From Streptosporangium sp. NBC_01495 (GTDB lineage Bacteria; Actinomycetota; Actinomycetes; Streptosporangiales; Streptosporangiaceae): a stretch of 64,000 nucleotides of DNA. The translations under genes and the position numbers were made by a program. Shown piece after piece: positions 23,448 to 37,092 of the stretch. Positions within the stretch are counted from its first letter, which is position 1. Every line of letters begins with the position of its first letter. Below the pieces are notes generated by a model that was given only the letters and a program-made list of their open reading frames with translations, was not told the DNA's origin and did not search any database. Where the stretch lies: contig NZ_CP109430.1 of the NCBI RefSeq assembly GCF_036250735.1, positions 868,001 to 932,000 on the forward strand. Direction: 5' to 3'.

Positions 23448-26426
23448 TTGAGCTTCCGGACCCCCGGAGCCGGCAGGGCAATGCGCTTGCCCCGCCGGCC
23501 ACGACTGCTAGTTCCCGTCGCGATCGCGCTGGTCGCAATAGTTGCCTTGTTCTTCCTTTTTGCCGGTATTTTCACTGATTACCTTTGGTACGAATCGGTC
23601 AATTACACGGCCGTCTTCTCCGGTGTGGTCGTCACGCAGATCCTGCTGTTCGCCGTCGGCGCACTGCTGATGGTCGGGATCGTCGGCGGCAACATGCTGA
23701 TGGCGTACCGCATGAGGCCGATGTTCGGCCCGGGGATGTTCGGCGGCGCCAGCGGCGCCGACCGGTACCGGATGGCCCTCGACCCGCACCGCAAGCTGAT
23801 CTTCCTGGTCGGCGTGGCGGTGCTCGGCCTGTTCTCGGGATCGTCCTTCTCCGGCCAGTGGAAGACCTGGCTGGAGTTCATCAACGCGACGCCGTTCGGT
23901 GAGACCGACCCGCAGTTCAAGATGGACATCTCCTTCTTCATGTTCACCTATCCATTCATCCGGATGGTGCTGAACTTCCTGTTCGTCGCGGTGGTGCTCT
24001 CCGCCCTGCTGGCGGCGGTCGTGCACTACCTGTACGGCGGGTTCCGGCTCCAGTCGCCCGGCGTGCACGCCTCGCGCGGCGCCAGGGCGCACCTGTCGGT
24101 GCTGCTCGGCATCTTCGTGCTGCTGAAGGCGATCGCCTACTGGGTCGACCGGTACGGGCTGGTCTTCTCCGACCGGGGATTCCGGCACGGAGCCTCCTAC
24201 ACCGACGTCAACGCGGTGCTTCCCGCCAAGAGCATCCTGGCGATCATCGCCCTGATCTGCGCGGTCCTGTTCTTCGCCGGGGTCGTGCGATCCGGCGGCA
24301 TGCTGCCCGGCGTCGGCTTCGGCCTCCTGGTGCTCTCGGCCATCCTGATCGGCGGGGTCTACCCGGCCCTGGTCGAGCAGTTCCAGGTCAAGCCGAACCA
24401 GCAGGGCAAGGAGCAGGAGTACATCAAGCGCAACATCGACGCGACCCGAAAAGCCTACGACGTCAACGACGCCGAGGTGATCGACTACACGGCTCAGGGT
24501 GACCCGAGCAAGGTCAGCGTCACCGCCGACAGCTCCATCTCCGGCGTGCGCCTGCTCGACCCGAGCCTGGTCGCCAAGACCTACCAGCAGAAGCAGCGGA
24601 TCCGCGGTTACTACGACTTTCACGAGCCGCTCGACGTCGACCGCTACCCCGACGCGAACGGCACGATGCGCGACACCGTCGTGGCCGTGCGAGAGCTCAC
24701 CGGACCGCCGGCCGAGCAGAACAACTGGATCAACCGGCACCTCGTCTACACCCACGGCAACGGTTTCGTGGCCGCGCCCGGCAACGAGGTCGACTCCGAG
24801 GGCCTGCCCAACTTCGACGCCAAGGACATGCCGGTCACCGGCGCCCTGGTGGACCGGACGAAGCTCAAGGAGTCGCGGATCTACTTCGGCGAGGCACCCG
24901 GCTCGACCGAGTACGTCGTCGTCGGCGGCACCGGCCAGCAGAAGCAGGAGCTCGACTACCCCGAGAGCGGCGGCACCGGCCAGAAGAACACCACCTACGA
25001 CGGCAAGGGCGGGGTCCCGGTCGGGTCCTTCCTCAACCGGATGCTCTACGCCGCCAAGTACGGCGAGATCAACCTGCTGCTGTCGGGTGACGTCAACGCG
25101 AACTCCAAGATCCTTTACGAGCGCAACCCGCAGGAGCGGATCGCCAAGGTGGCGCCGTTCCTGAGCCTGGACGACAACCCCTACCCGGCCATCGTCGGCG
25201 GCAGGGTGGTCTGGATCGCCGACGCGTACACCACGTCCAACGCCTACCCGTACTCCCAGAGCAAGAGCCTGGAGGCGATGACGCGCGACACCATCACCGA
25301 CCCGCGCCTGGTGGTCCCGCAGCCGCGCGACCAGATCAACTACATGCGCAACTCGGTGAAGGCCATGGTCGACGCCTACGACGGCACCGTCAGCCTGTAC
25401 GCCTGGGACGAGAAGGACCCCATCCTGCAGACCTGGCGCAAGGCCTTCCCCGGCGTCATCAAGCCGCAGACGGAGATGTCGACCGAGCTCAGGCAGCACC
25501 TTCGCTACCCGGAGGCGCTGTTCAAGGTCCAGCGTGACGTGCTCTCCCAGTACCACATCTCCGACCCGAACGCCTTCTACAGCGGCCAGGACTTCTGGAA
25601 CGTCCCGAACGACCCGTCCGGCGACCGCGACACCAAGCAGCCGCCGTACTACCTGTCGGTCAAGATGCCGAAGACCATGGCGCCCTCGTTCTCGCTGACC
25701 ACCACGTTCGTGCCGCGCCAGGGGCCCAACCTGGCCGCGTTCATGGCCGTGGACGCCACCCCGGGAGACGACTACGGGAAGCTGCGCATCCTGCGCATGC
25801 CGTCCAACACCACGATCCCCGGTCCCGGCCAGGTGCAGAACAACTTCCAGAACAAGTTCTCCGGCGAGCTCAACCTGCTCGGACTCGGTCAGGCGAAGGT
25901 CCGCTACGGCAACCTGCTGACCCTGCCGTTCGCCGACGGCCTGGTCTACGTCGAACCTGTCTACGTGGAGATCGCGGCCGCCTCCGGCCAGGAGCCGTAC
26001 CCGATCCTCCGCCGCGTCCTGGTGGCCTACGGCAGCAAGGTCGGTTCGGCCGACACGCTCAAGGGCGCGCTGGAGCAGGTCTTCGGCGACGGCACCCAGA
26101 CCGCGCCGCAGCAGGAGACCAAGCCCGGCGAGGCCAAGCCGGAGGAGGCCAAGCCCGCCACCGCGCTGGCCCAGGCCATCGACGAGGCGCAGAAGGCGTA
26201 CGACAAGGCGCAGGCCGCCCTCCGGGCCAACCCGCCGAACTGGACCGACTACGGCAACGCCCAGAAGGAGCTCCAGGCGGCGCTGTCGAAGCTGAAGGGC
26301 ACCGAGGCGACGTCGGCCCCCACGCCCACCCCGTCGCCCTCGTCGTCGGGATCCCCGGCGCCGTCGGCGACACCGTCCGCCACACCGGTCCCATCGGTCA
26401 CACCGACGCCCACACCGAATCCCTAG
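23448..26426 (+). CDS. UPF0182 family large membrane protein
   Basis: About 992 aa. Seven or so membrane segments fall in the first 310 residues (for example VAIALVAIVALFFLFAGIFT), followed by a large extracytoplasmic domain containing YIKRNIDATRKAYDVN and ending in an acidic, then Ser/Thr/Pro-rich tail. The family is conserved across actinobacteria and has no known activity. TTG 23448 (MSFRTPGAGR) is preferred because AAGGGG lies 7 nt upstream; TTG 23442 is the alternative. Confidence 0.85.
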   Translation: MSFRTPGAGRAMRLPRRPRLLVPVAIALVAIVALFFLFAGIFTDYLWYESVNYTAVFSGVVVTQILLFAVGALLMVGIVGGNMLMAYRMRPMFGPGMFGGASGADRYRMALDPHRKLIFLVGVAVLGLFSGSSFSGQWKTWLEFINATPFGETDPQFKMDISFFMFTYPFIRMVLNFLFVAVVLSALLAAVVHYLYGGFRLQSPGVHASRGARAHLSVLLGIFVLLKAIAYWVDRYGLVFSDRGFRHGASYTDVNAVLPAKSILAIIALICAVLFFAGVVRSGGMLPGVGFGLLVLSAILIGGVYPALVEQFQVKPNQQGKEQEYIKRNIDATRKAYDVNDAEVIDYTAQGDPSKVSVTADSSISGVRLLDPSLVAKTYQQKQRIRGYYDFHEPLDVDRYPDANGTMRDTVVAVRELTGPPAEQNNWINRHLVYTHGNGFVAAPGNEVDSEGLPNFDAKDMPVTGALVDRTKLKESRIYFGEAPGSTEYVVVGGTGQQKQELDYPESGGTGQKNTTYDGKGGVPVGSFLNRMLYAAKYGEINLLLSGDVNANSKILYERNPQERIAKVAPFLSLDDNPYPAIVGGRVVWIADAYTTSNAYPYSQSKSLEAMTRDTITDPRLVVPQPRDQINYMRNSVKAMVDAYDGTVSLYAWDEKDPILQTWRKAFPGVIKPQTEMSTELRQHLRYPEALFKVQRDVLSQYHISDPNAFYSGQDFWNVPNDPSGDRDTKQPPYYLSVKMPKTMAPSFSLTTTFVPRQGPNLAAFMAVDATPGDDYGKLRILRMPSNTTIPGPGQVQNNFQNKFSGELNLLGLGQAKVRYGNLLTLPFADGLVYVEPVYVEIAAASGQEPYPILRRVLVAYGSKVGSADTLKGALEQVFGDGTQTAPQQETKPGEAKPEEAKPATALAQAIDEAQKAYDKAQAALRANPPNWTDYGNAQKELQAALSKLKGTEATSAPTPTPSPSSSGSPAPSATPSATPVPSVTPTPTPNP

Positions 26427-26500
26427 GAGACGTCCGGGGGCCCAGGGGCATCCGATTCGCGTCCATCACCAAAGCCGGGTATGGTTAAGACATACACCGA

Positions 26501-26574
26501 CGCGGGGTGGAGCAGCTCGGTAGCTCGCTGGGCTCATAACCCAGAGGTCGCAGGTTCAAATCCTGTCCCCGCTA
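26501..26574 (+). tRNA. Initiator tRNA-fMet (CAU), copy 1, no encoded CCA
   Basis: 74 nt cloverleaf starting CGCGGGG with anticodon CAT in CTCATAA. Position 1 is C opposite T72, the unpaired end typical of initiator tRNA, and three G-C pairs (GGG/CCC) stand in the anticodon stem. The 3' end reads GCTA followed by CAAAAG, so CCA must be added enzymatically. Confidence 0.95.
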
Positions 26575-26578
26575 CAAA

Positions 26579-26618
26579 AGAAGGCCCCGGTCGCCGGAAA
26601 CGGCGACCGGGGCCTTTT
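26579..26618 (+). terminator. Terminator after tRNA-fMet copy 1
   Basis: AAGGCCCCGGTCGCCG pairs perfectly with CGGCGACCGGGGCCTT around GAAA, followed by TT. Confidence 0.85.
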
Positions 26619-26856
26619 GTGTTGCCCTTTTCCTTATCAAGTGCCCGTCTCCTTTCAAATGCCCGTCTCTGAAAGGCCCGTCAGGCCTCTCACCGGGCGC
26701 CGCCTACGCCGACGGGTGTAGGGCATTCACCGCCCACGGTCTGACGACCCGGCCACGTGTCCGGGACAACTCTTGAGCCGTACGGGAGACGGCGGGGGTC
26801 TCACCCGCCTCTTCCGCCGATTCCAGACTTGAGTCGAGCGGCGAAAGGCAGATGGA

Positions 26857-27315
26857 ATGCACACGGATCCCACATCCGACGGCACCTCGACCGGGGGCAA
26901 GGCCGGCCCCGAGCCTGGCCGGTCCGGACCCCGCGGGTCCAGGACACGAGTCGTCCTCGGGGCTGTACTGGCCCTACAGGTGCTTGTGATCGTTTTGCAG
27001 GGCCTGACCGCAGGGCAGGTCCTCGGTGGCGCCACGGACGCCCTGAGCCTGCACGGCATGGGTTCCCTGCCCGTCCATGTGCTCGGGCTCGTCCAGCTGG
27101 TGACCGCGGTGCTGCTCTGGCGGCCCGGCCGCGGCCCGGTCTGGCCCGCCCTGGCCAGCCTCGTCCTCTTCGTCGGCGGCTTCGCGCAGTCGATGACCGG
27201 CGGCGGGGGCATCACCGTCGTCCACGTGCCCCTGGCCCTCGGGCTCATCGCCCTCACCGTGGGCATGCTGGTCTGGGTGATCACACCGCGGCCAGAGTCC
27301 CCCCGGGCGGGATAG
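26857..27315 (+). CDS. Small integral membrane protein
   Basis: 152 aa. About 33 polar residues are followed by four membrane helices (VVLGAVLALQVLVIVLQGL, LGLVQLVTAVLLW, LASLVLFVGGF, LALGLIALTVGMLVWV). No known family. ATG start behind AAAGGCAG. It stands between the two initiator tRNA genes. Confidence 0.65.
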   Translation: MHTDPTSDGTSTGGKAGPEPGRSGPRGSRTRVVLGAVLALQVLVIVLQGLTAGQVLGGATDALSLHGMGSLPVHVLGLVQLVTAVLLWRPGRGPVWPALASLVLFVGGFAQSMTGGGGITVVHVPLALGLIALTVGMLVWVITPRPESPRAG

Positions 27316-27394
27316 CGCGAGGCGCGCCACCCCGCGTTCCCGGGCCGATTTGCAGCCGGAGGGGGATTCCGGATACTGTTCAAACACACACCGA

Positions 27395-27471
27395 CGCGGG
27401 GTGGAGCAGTTCGGTAGCTCGCTGGGCTCATAACCCAGAGGTCGCAGGTTCAAATCCTGTCCCCGCTACCA
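27395..27471 (+). tRNA. Initiator tRNA-fMet (CAU), copy 2, CCA encoded
   Basis: Identical to copy 1 except one C/T change in the D arm (GCAGTTCGG), but here the gene ends GCTACCA, so CCA is encoded. The upstream 11 nt (CACACACCGAC) resemble those of copy 1 (CATACACCGAC). Confidence 0.95.
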
Positions 27472-27473
27472 AT

Positions 27474-27510
27474 CGGAAGGCCCTGATCTCCCAGAGATCA
27501 GGGCCTTCCG
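27474..27510 (+). terminator. Terminator after tRNA-fMet copy 2
   Basis: CGGAAGGCCCTGATCTC pairs with GAGATCAGGGCCTTCCG around CCA: a 17-bp perfect stem unrelated in sequence to that of copy 1. Confidence 0.85.
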
Positions 27511-27636
27511 CATTTCCGGCCTCCAGCGCCGGGCATCACACCGTCGTACGCGCGGGAAAGGCAAGTCGTACGCGCCGGGCGTACGAGAGGTGCCTGAGCG
27601 CGAAAGGTGCCCGAGCCCGAGAGGTAGCGTGCCGCT

Positions 27637-28065
27637 GTGGCCGAAACATCCGAACCTGTCCTGCGCTGGCGCGTGCGCCGAGACCTCCTCATCATGAAGA
27701 TCGTCGGCGCGCTCGCCTTCGCGGTGCTCACGGTCCTGACCCTCGGCGACCCTCGGGGGGCGATCTTGGCGGGTGCCGCGTCCGCGATCCTGGCGGCGCT
27801 GGCGGTGCGCGACGTCCTCGCTCCGGTACGGCTGACCGCCGACGGCGAGGGCCTCATCGTGGTGAGGGGCTTCGCCGGATCCGAACGGGTGCCGTGGAGA
27901 TCCGTCGAGCGCATCCGGGTGGACACGCGGACCCGTTTCACCTCGCGTACGGAACTCCTGGAGATCGACACGGGGGAGGGCGTCCACCTCCTCAGCCGGT
28001 TCGACCTGGGGGTGCCGTGCCGGCAGGTGGCCGATGAGCTCCGCTCGTTCCGGACGGGTTCGTAG
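27637..28065 (+). CDS. PH-domain membrane protein
   Basis: 142 aa. Two hydrophobic helices (residues about 20-60) are followed by a bacterial PH-like domain (LTADGEGLIVVRGFAGSERVPW, then VERIRVDTRTRF). Cytosolic lipid- or protein-binding role unknown. GTG start 6 nt after TAGCGT; no ribosome binding site. Confidence 0.7.
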   Translation: MAETSEPVLRWRVRRDLLIMKIVGALAFAVLTVLTLGDPRGAILAGAASAILAALAVRDVLAPVRLTADGEGLIVVRGFAGSERVPWRSVERIRVDTRTRFTSRTELLEIDTGEGVHLLSRFDLGVPCRQVADELRSFRTGS

Positions 28066-28187
28066 CCTGTCCGGCCCTCGGCGGCCGGGGGCCCGTTCCC
28101 GGGCCCGTCCCCGGCTGTGCCCTCAGGCTCCGGGCCGGGGCCCGGCGCCGGTGGGCGGCCGCCGGGCTCCGGACCGCGATGCGTATC

Positions 28188-28421
28188 TCAGGCTCTGACC
28201 CTCACCCGGCGATGTCTCGGGACGAAACTGGGCTTGGTGCGGCGCACCAGCAGGCTCGCCTTGTAGAAAGCCCAGCAGGTGAGGAAGGCCCCGAAGCAGA
28301 CCTGCCCGACCCAGGTCCACGTCGAGGTCTCGACGGCCGCGAACATCACTACACCGGTCCAGACAAAGCCGAAGACGCCCACGAGGGTCGCCGCAGCCCA
28401 ATTCAGCCCTCGCTGCAACAT
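28188..28421 (-). CDS. Small two-helix membrane protein
   Basis: 77 aa. Hydrophobic helices at about residues 8-28 and 35-57, then a basic tail (VRRTKPSFVPRHRRVRVRA). No recognised family. ATG start with weak ribosome binding site. Convergent with the PH-domain gene. Confidence 0.6.
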   Translation of the reverse strand: MLQRGLNWAAATLVGVFGFVWTGVVMFAAVETSTWTWVGQVCFGAFLTCWAFYKASLLVRRTKPSFVPRHRRVRVRA

Positions 28422-28474
28422 GCCTGGAGTCTTACAGATCTTGGTTCAAGCCCAGGTCAATGACGCGGAACGCC

Positions 28475-28885
28475 TCATCGTGGGAGGCTACGGCTTGTGC
28501 CGGCACACCTCCGCGCGCGAGCCCCGCCGGTGTGCATCGGGGTCGCTCCAAGAGGATTCTCCTCGAGACAGGCCAGCAGTGCCGCCGCGGTGTGGGCGTC
28601 GGCGAGGATCCGGTTCACCTCGTCCTCGGATGTCGGGAGCTGGCCGCGCTTGGCGAGCTCGTCGGTGAGGAAGGTCAAGGGCTCCGGGTAGCCGGCCGCC
28701 TCCGCGGCGACCGTTGCCCGAGCCGCGGTGAGGAGACGCAGATAGTAGGCGCGGAGGGTCGCCTCTCTCATACGTGCGTCTTCAAGGTCGTTCAGCAGAG
28801 ACCTGGCAACCCTCAGTAGGTCACCTGGGTGGTCGGCCTCCGCGTCGATGTGCGCGCGGATGTCGTCGAACTCCGAGCGGGTCAT
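28475..28885 (-). CDS. Hypothetical helical protein
   Basis: 136 aa. Predicted helical throughout (FDDIRAHIDAEADHPGDLLR, LRAYYLRLLTAARATVAAEA); the last 25 residues are Arg/Ser-rich. No recognised domain. ATG 28885 is chosen because GGAGGTGAGCACC stands directly upstream; nothing supports the longer frame to 29149. Confidence 0.6.
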   Translation of the reverse strand: MTRSEFDDIRAHIDAEADHPGDLLRVARSLLNDLEDARMREATLRAYYLRLLTAARATVAAEAAGYPEPLTFLTDELAKRGQLPTSEDEVNRILADAHTAAALLACLEENPLGATPMHTGGARARRCAGTSRSLPR

Positions 28886-29280
28886 GGTGCTCACCTCCAC
28901 GGCGGAGTCAGGAATCTGACCCTCGCGCCTACTTCGTATCCAGAGTCGATTGCGAATGGCTTGACGTCTGGTTGCGCGCTTCGACTTCCTATGACTGTTT
29001 GGGACGCGCGAGCCGCTGGGATGGTTGGCAAGTTGTCTCTGTGACGTGAGAGTCCTGGTAGTGTTCTTTCCGCAGGGCAACGAACCCCCAGGTTTAAACC
29101 TCCAGGGGCGGACGAACTGCCCGGCAAAACCCTCTCTCCATCCCGGCAAGCCGGGCGCGTCCGCACGATTGGACAGCGACCGGATGTTGGAGTAAGTTAG
29201 AGGGGTTGCCCTGGAAACGGGGTGGTCGCAATCCTAGCGGGTTCGGCGGGTTCGAGTCGAGGGTCGGAAAATCCGACAGT

Positions 29281-29310
29281 TTGACACGAAACCGGCACTC
29301 CCGATAAGAT
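29281..29310 (+). promoter_or_regulatory. rRNA operon promoter
   Basis: A perfect -35 TTGACA (29281-29286), an 18-nt spacer and -10 TAAGAT (29305-29310) lie about 225 nt before the 16S gene. Confidence 0.8.
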
Positions 29311-29386
29311 AGTAATACGAAATGGAACGCCCCGGAGTTCTGGTCGGCCGGTTGGTCGGGTCAGGGTGATGGTGTACGCGTCCGTT

Positions 29387-29420
29387 TCTTGAGAACTCAA
29401 CAGTGTGTTAAAAGCCAGTG
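29387..29420 (+). promoter_or_regulatory. rRNA leader element (antitermination/processing region)
   Basis: TTCTTGAGAACTCAACAGTG followed by TGTTAAAAGCC matches the conserved leader seen upstream of actinobacterial 16S genes. A related TGTTTGAGATTTGCATAGTG stands before the 23S gene near 31449. Confidence 0.6.
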
Positions 29421-29535
29421 CATGAAGCACAACCCCGTCCTACCACTCTTTTCGGGTGGGGGATGGATTCCTTTGGTTGATTACATCCACCATGTGTGGT
29501 GGGTGCTTTCAGCTGGGTAAGGACTGTTCAGACAT

Positions 29536-34612
<5,077 letters not shown>

Positions 34613-34693
34613 CAAAGCAACATGCTTGCATGTTTTGCTCGCGTCCACTACGCAATTCTGAGACAACAAACATTGGTTTGTGTGTTTCATAGG

Positions 34694-34811
34694 GTTACGG
34701 CGGTTATGGCGAAGGGGAAACACCCGGTTACATTCCGAACCCGGAAGTTAAGCTCTTCAGCGCCGATGGTACTGCACCGGGGACGGTGTGGGAGAGTAGG
34801 TCACCGCCGGA
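34694..34811 (+). rRNA. 5S ribosomal RNA
   Basis: About 118 nt, starting GTTACGGCGGTTATGGCG and ending TCACCGCCGGA, with the conserved CCGAACCCGGAAGTTAAG core. The two ends pair (ACGGCGGT with ACCGCCG). Confidence 0.95.
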
Positions 34812-35153
34812 CAATCGTTTCACGTAGGCCCCCACCATTGGTGGGGGCTTTCGTGCTTTCCGGGCCTCCTTTTTTCGCGTCTTTCCCGGGCCTCTCCGGT
34901 CCTGGTCCTGGGTTCTTCCCGGGCCCGTTCACGCCGTCCCGGAGCCCCTGTCCCGGGCTTTTCCGCGCGCCTGTTCACCTTCTTTTGGTGCCCTCTGTCC
35001 CGGGTTCTTCCCGGGCTTTTCCGCGCTGTCCGGGGCGCCCCTGTTTCCCCGGGCCTTTGGCGTGCCGGCCCCTGTTTCCCGCAGCGTTCCAGACTCCCGG
35101 ACTTCCAGAGCCTCCGGCGATGGGCGTCCTTCTCCCTATTTCGGAGGCGTTCG
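34812..35153. other. Region after the rRNA operon, no gene
   Basis: Begins with the operon terminator (34828-34852). The following 300 bp is a C/T-rich plus strand with repeated CCCGGGCTTTTCC-like words and no coding pattern; it is probably degraded spacer. Confidence 0.5.
34828..34852 (+). terminator. rRNA operon terminator
   Basis: GGCCCCCACC-ATT-GGTGGGGGC is followed by TTTC, 17 nt after the 5S gene. Confidence 0.9.
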
Positions 35154-35591
35154 TCAGGCTCGCTCCGACTGCCCCATGATTTCGATCATGGCCAGGGTGT
35201 TCTGGTATTCCCTCCAGTGGACGATCTTCCCGTCCCGCACCCTGAGGACCCCGATGAAGGGGGAGGAGGCCTGCCGGCCGGTGGCCAGGACCCTCCCGGC
35301 GAGCTCGTACTCGACGACGATGACCTCGGAGTCGGCGGTCTCGTGAACGACCACGTTGCGGATCTCGTCCAAGGCGAACCGCCGGGCGAAGGCGGCCTGT
35401 TCGGGGCCGCTGAAGAGCAGGAACGCCTCCTTGCCCTCGTGCCGCTTGGCCCTGCCCGGAGGGGCGAAGGGGACCTCGATGACGGCGTCCTCGGCCAGCT
35501 CGCTCCCGAAGCCGCCGAGGTTCTCAAGCAAGTGTCGCCGCAGGCGCTCGAAGATCTCGCGAGGGCCGGGGGCGACGGTGGACTCGGTCAT
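35154..35591 (-). CDS. NTF2/SnoaL-like protein
   Basis: 145 aa. An alpha+beta cone of the NTF2-like type: LRRHLLENLGGFGSELAEDA, then VIEVPFAPPG and the closing strands SPFIGVLRVRDGKIVHWREYQN, which is typical of SnoaL-like polyketide cyclases and ketosteroid-isomerase relatives. Substrate unknown. It diverges from a TetR gene across two palindromes, so the TetR protein probably represses it. Confidence 0.75.
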   Translation of the reverse strand: MTESTVAPGPREIFERLRRHLLENLGGFGSELAEDAVIEVPFAPPGRAKRHEGKEAFLLFSGPEQAAFARRFALDEIRNVVVHETADSEVIVVEYELAGRVLATGRQASSPFIGVLRVRDGKIVHWREYQNTLAMIEIMGQSERA

Positions 35592-35612
35592 GGTGGATCC
35601 CTTCGTGACGCT

Positions 35613-35657
35613 AAGATGAGTGGAAACTCATCTTTATAATCGTGAGTGGAGACTCAC
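35613..35657. promoter_or_regulatory. Twin TetR operators in divergent promoter
   Basis: AAGATGAGT-GGAA-ACTCATCTT (35613-35634) and GTGAGT-GGAG-ACTCAC (35642-35657) share the core GAGTGGARACTCA. Between them is TATAAT (35635-35640). A leftward TTGACA is at 35660-35665. Occupancy would cover both promoters. Confidence 0.75.
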
Positions 35658-35809
35658 TTTGTCAACGCCGTATCTCGCGGACGGAGCGGACGAAGCGGAC
35701 GGAGACGCCGTACGTACTTCCTTCGCGGGTACGGGGACGCCGTACTTCGCGGGCGCAGACCGTCCCGAGGGCGCAGGCGGGGACGACGGAAACAGGGAAG
35801 GCCGGCTGG

Positions 35810-36421
35810 ATGACCACCACGAATCCTTCATCGGGCGAGACGGGCGATCCCGGTGGCGCCAGGCCGTTGCGTGCGGACGCCCAGCGCAACCGGGAGCGCA
35901 TCCTCGCCGCGGCGGAGGCCGTCTTCGCGGAGAAGGGCCCCTCGGCGTCGACCGAGGAGGTCGCCGCCCGCGCGGGGGTGGCCATCGGCACGGTCTTCAA
36001 GCACTTCCCGACCAAGCAGGCCCTGCTGCAGGCCATCATGAAGGGCCTGCTGGGCAGGCTGGACGGGGAGATGGCCGAGCTCGCCGCCGAGGAGGCTCCC
36101 GGGGAGGCGCTGTTCACCTTCATCACCCGCATGGTCGAGCAGGCGGCGCGGAAGAGAACCGTCGTCGGCCTCCTGGCCGAGACGGGTGTCGATCTCCAGG
36201 TCGCGAGTTCGGTGCGGATGTTGCGCGATGGGATCGGGACGCTCCTCGCCCGCTCCCAGGAGGCAGGTACGGTCCGTGACGACGTCCGTCTCGACGAGGT
36301 GATCGCCCTGCTCACCGGCATCTGTCAGGGGGCCCTCCACGCGGGCTGGGACGGCGACCTGCGGCGACGTACGCTGGCCATCGTCTTCGCCGGTCTCCGG
36401 GCGCCTGAGGCCCGCCAATGA
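35810..36421 (+). CDS. TetR-family transcriptional regulator
   Basis: 203 aa. The N-terminal HTH reads RERILAAAEAVFAEKG, then ASTEEVAARAGVAIGTVFKHFPTK, with the TetR recognition helix. The C-terminal ligand domain is helical and typical of repressors controlling adjacent detoxification-type genes. ATG 35810 lies behind AGGGAAGG; the frame is open upstream into the operators. The 150-nt leader is long. Confidence 0.85.
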   Translation: MTTTNPSSGETGDPGGARPLRADAQRNRERILAAAEAVFAEKGPSASTEEVAARAGVAIGTVFKHFPTKQALLQAIMKGLLGRLDGEMAELAAEEAPGEALFTFITRMVEQAARKRTVVGLLAETGVDLQVASSVRMLRDGIGTLLARSQEAGTVRDDVRLDEVIALLTGICQGALHAGWDGDLRRRTLAIVFAGLRAPEARQ

Positions 36422-36493
36422 CCCATGTCATCGACCCGGCCGCGGAGGGCCGGTCGCGGGCCGGTCACGAGGACGACCCGCCGTGATCCGGGG

Positions 36494-36961
36494 TCAGGCG
36501 CCGGAGGCGGCGCGGAGCAGGGGCTCGATCCGGTAGGGGATCTGGATGGAGAGGGCGATCGTGGTGTCCGTCCGCTGGACCGCCGGAGAGGCCAGGATGC
36601 GGGCGATGATCTCCTGGAGGTCGGGGGTGCTGCGGGCGACCACGCGGCAGAGCAGGTCGGCCTGGCCGCTGGTGCCGTACACCTCCAGGATCTCGGGAAG
36701 GGACTCCAGGGCCCGTACGGCCTCGTCTAGGCGGCCCTGGGCGATCTGCAGCGAGACGAACGCCAGGATCGGGTATCCGGCGCCCTCAGGGGTGACGGTG
36801 GGACCGAAGTCGGCGATGACGCCGCGGGCGATCAGCTTCTCGACGCGGGCCTGCACGGTGCCCCGGGCCACGCCCAGCAGGCGGGCCAGCTCGGTCAGGC
36901 CGATGCGCGGATTGGCGCGCATGGTGACCAGGAGGCGGCCGTCCAGCTCGTCGATCGACAT
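36494..36961 (-). CDS. Lrp/AsnC-family transcriptional regulator
   Basis: 155 aa. HTH residues 3-50 (LDGRLLVTMRANPRIGLTEL, ARLLGVARGTVQARVEKLIARG) and a RAM domain (LAFVSLQIAQGRLDEAV, EVYGTSGQADLLCRVVA). Divergent from the phenylalanine hydroxylase gene; by analogy it senses an amino acid, probably Phe or Tyr, and controls that gene through the dyad between them. Confidence 0.88.
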   Translation of the reverse strand: MSIDELDGRLLVTMRANPRIGLTELARLLGVARGTVQARVEKLIARGVIADFGPTVTPEGAGYPILAFVSLQIAQGRLDEAVRALESLPEILEVYGTSGQADLLCRVVARSTPDLQEIIARILASPAVQRTDTTIALSIQIPYRIEPLLRAASGA

Positions 36962-36982
36962 CTCCCAGGGGTCCCGTCAGAT

Positions 36983-37040
36983 TGGGCGATTCGACCAGCA
37001 TAGACGAGGTGTGACCATACGTTTCTATGCGGATCGCCCA
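36983..37040. promoter_or_regulatory. Nested inverted repeats between lrp-like and phhA genes
   Basis: TGGGCGAT (36983-36990) pairs with ATCGCCCA (37033-37040) and, inside it, GCATAGA (36998-37004) with TCTATGC (37024-37030); the two share a centre near 37014. This suits an Lrp octamer wrapping DNA. The right arms extend past the ATG at 37027, arguing for a later start of phhA. Confidence 0.6.
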
Positions 37041-37092
37041 GTACAACTGGCTGCTCTTGCCAACGTTTCCGGATATTGCTGTCATTTCATCT

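Larger units (their letters stand above)
28886..29535. other. Upstream and leader region of the rRNA operon
   Basis: No protein gene. It holds at least one strong promoter (29281-29310) and the conserved rRNA leader at 29387-29420. The region 28940-29280 probably carries further rRNA promoters, but I could not place one with confidence. Confidence 0.6.

Noticed and set aside
23508-25556. 682-codon minus-strand frame across the UPF0182 gene
   Set aside because: Val/Asp/Gly/Gln-rich shadow typical of the antisense frame in GC-rich DNA.
26501-27471. Integrative element bounded by the duplicated tRNA genes
   Set aside because: Only a small membrane protein gene lies between them; no integrase or mobile genes, and both tRNAs are complete genes with their own promoters and terminators.
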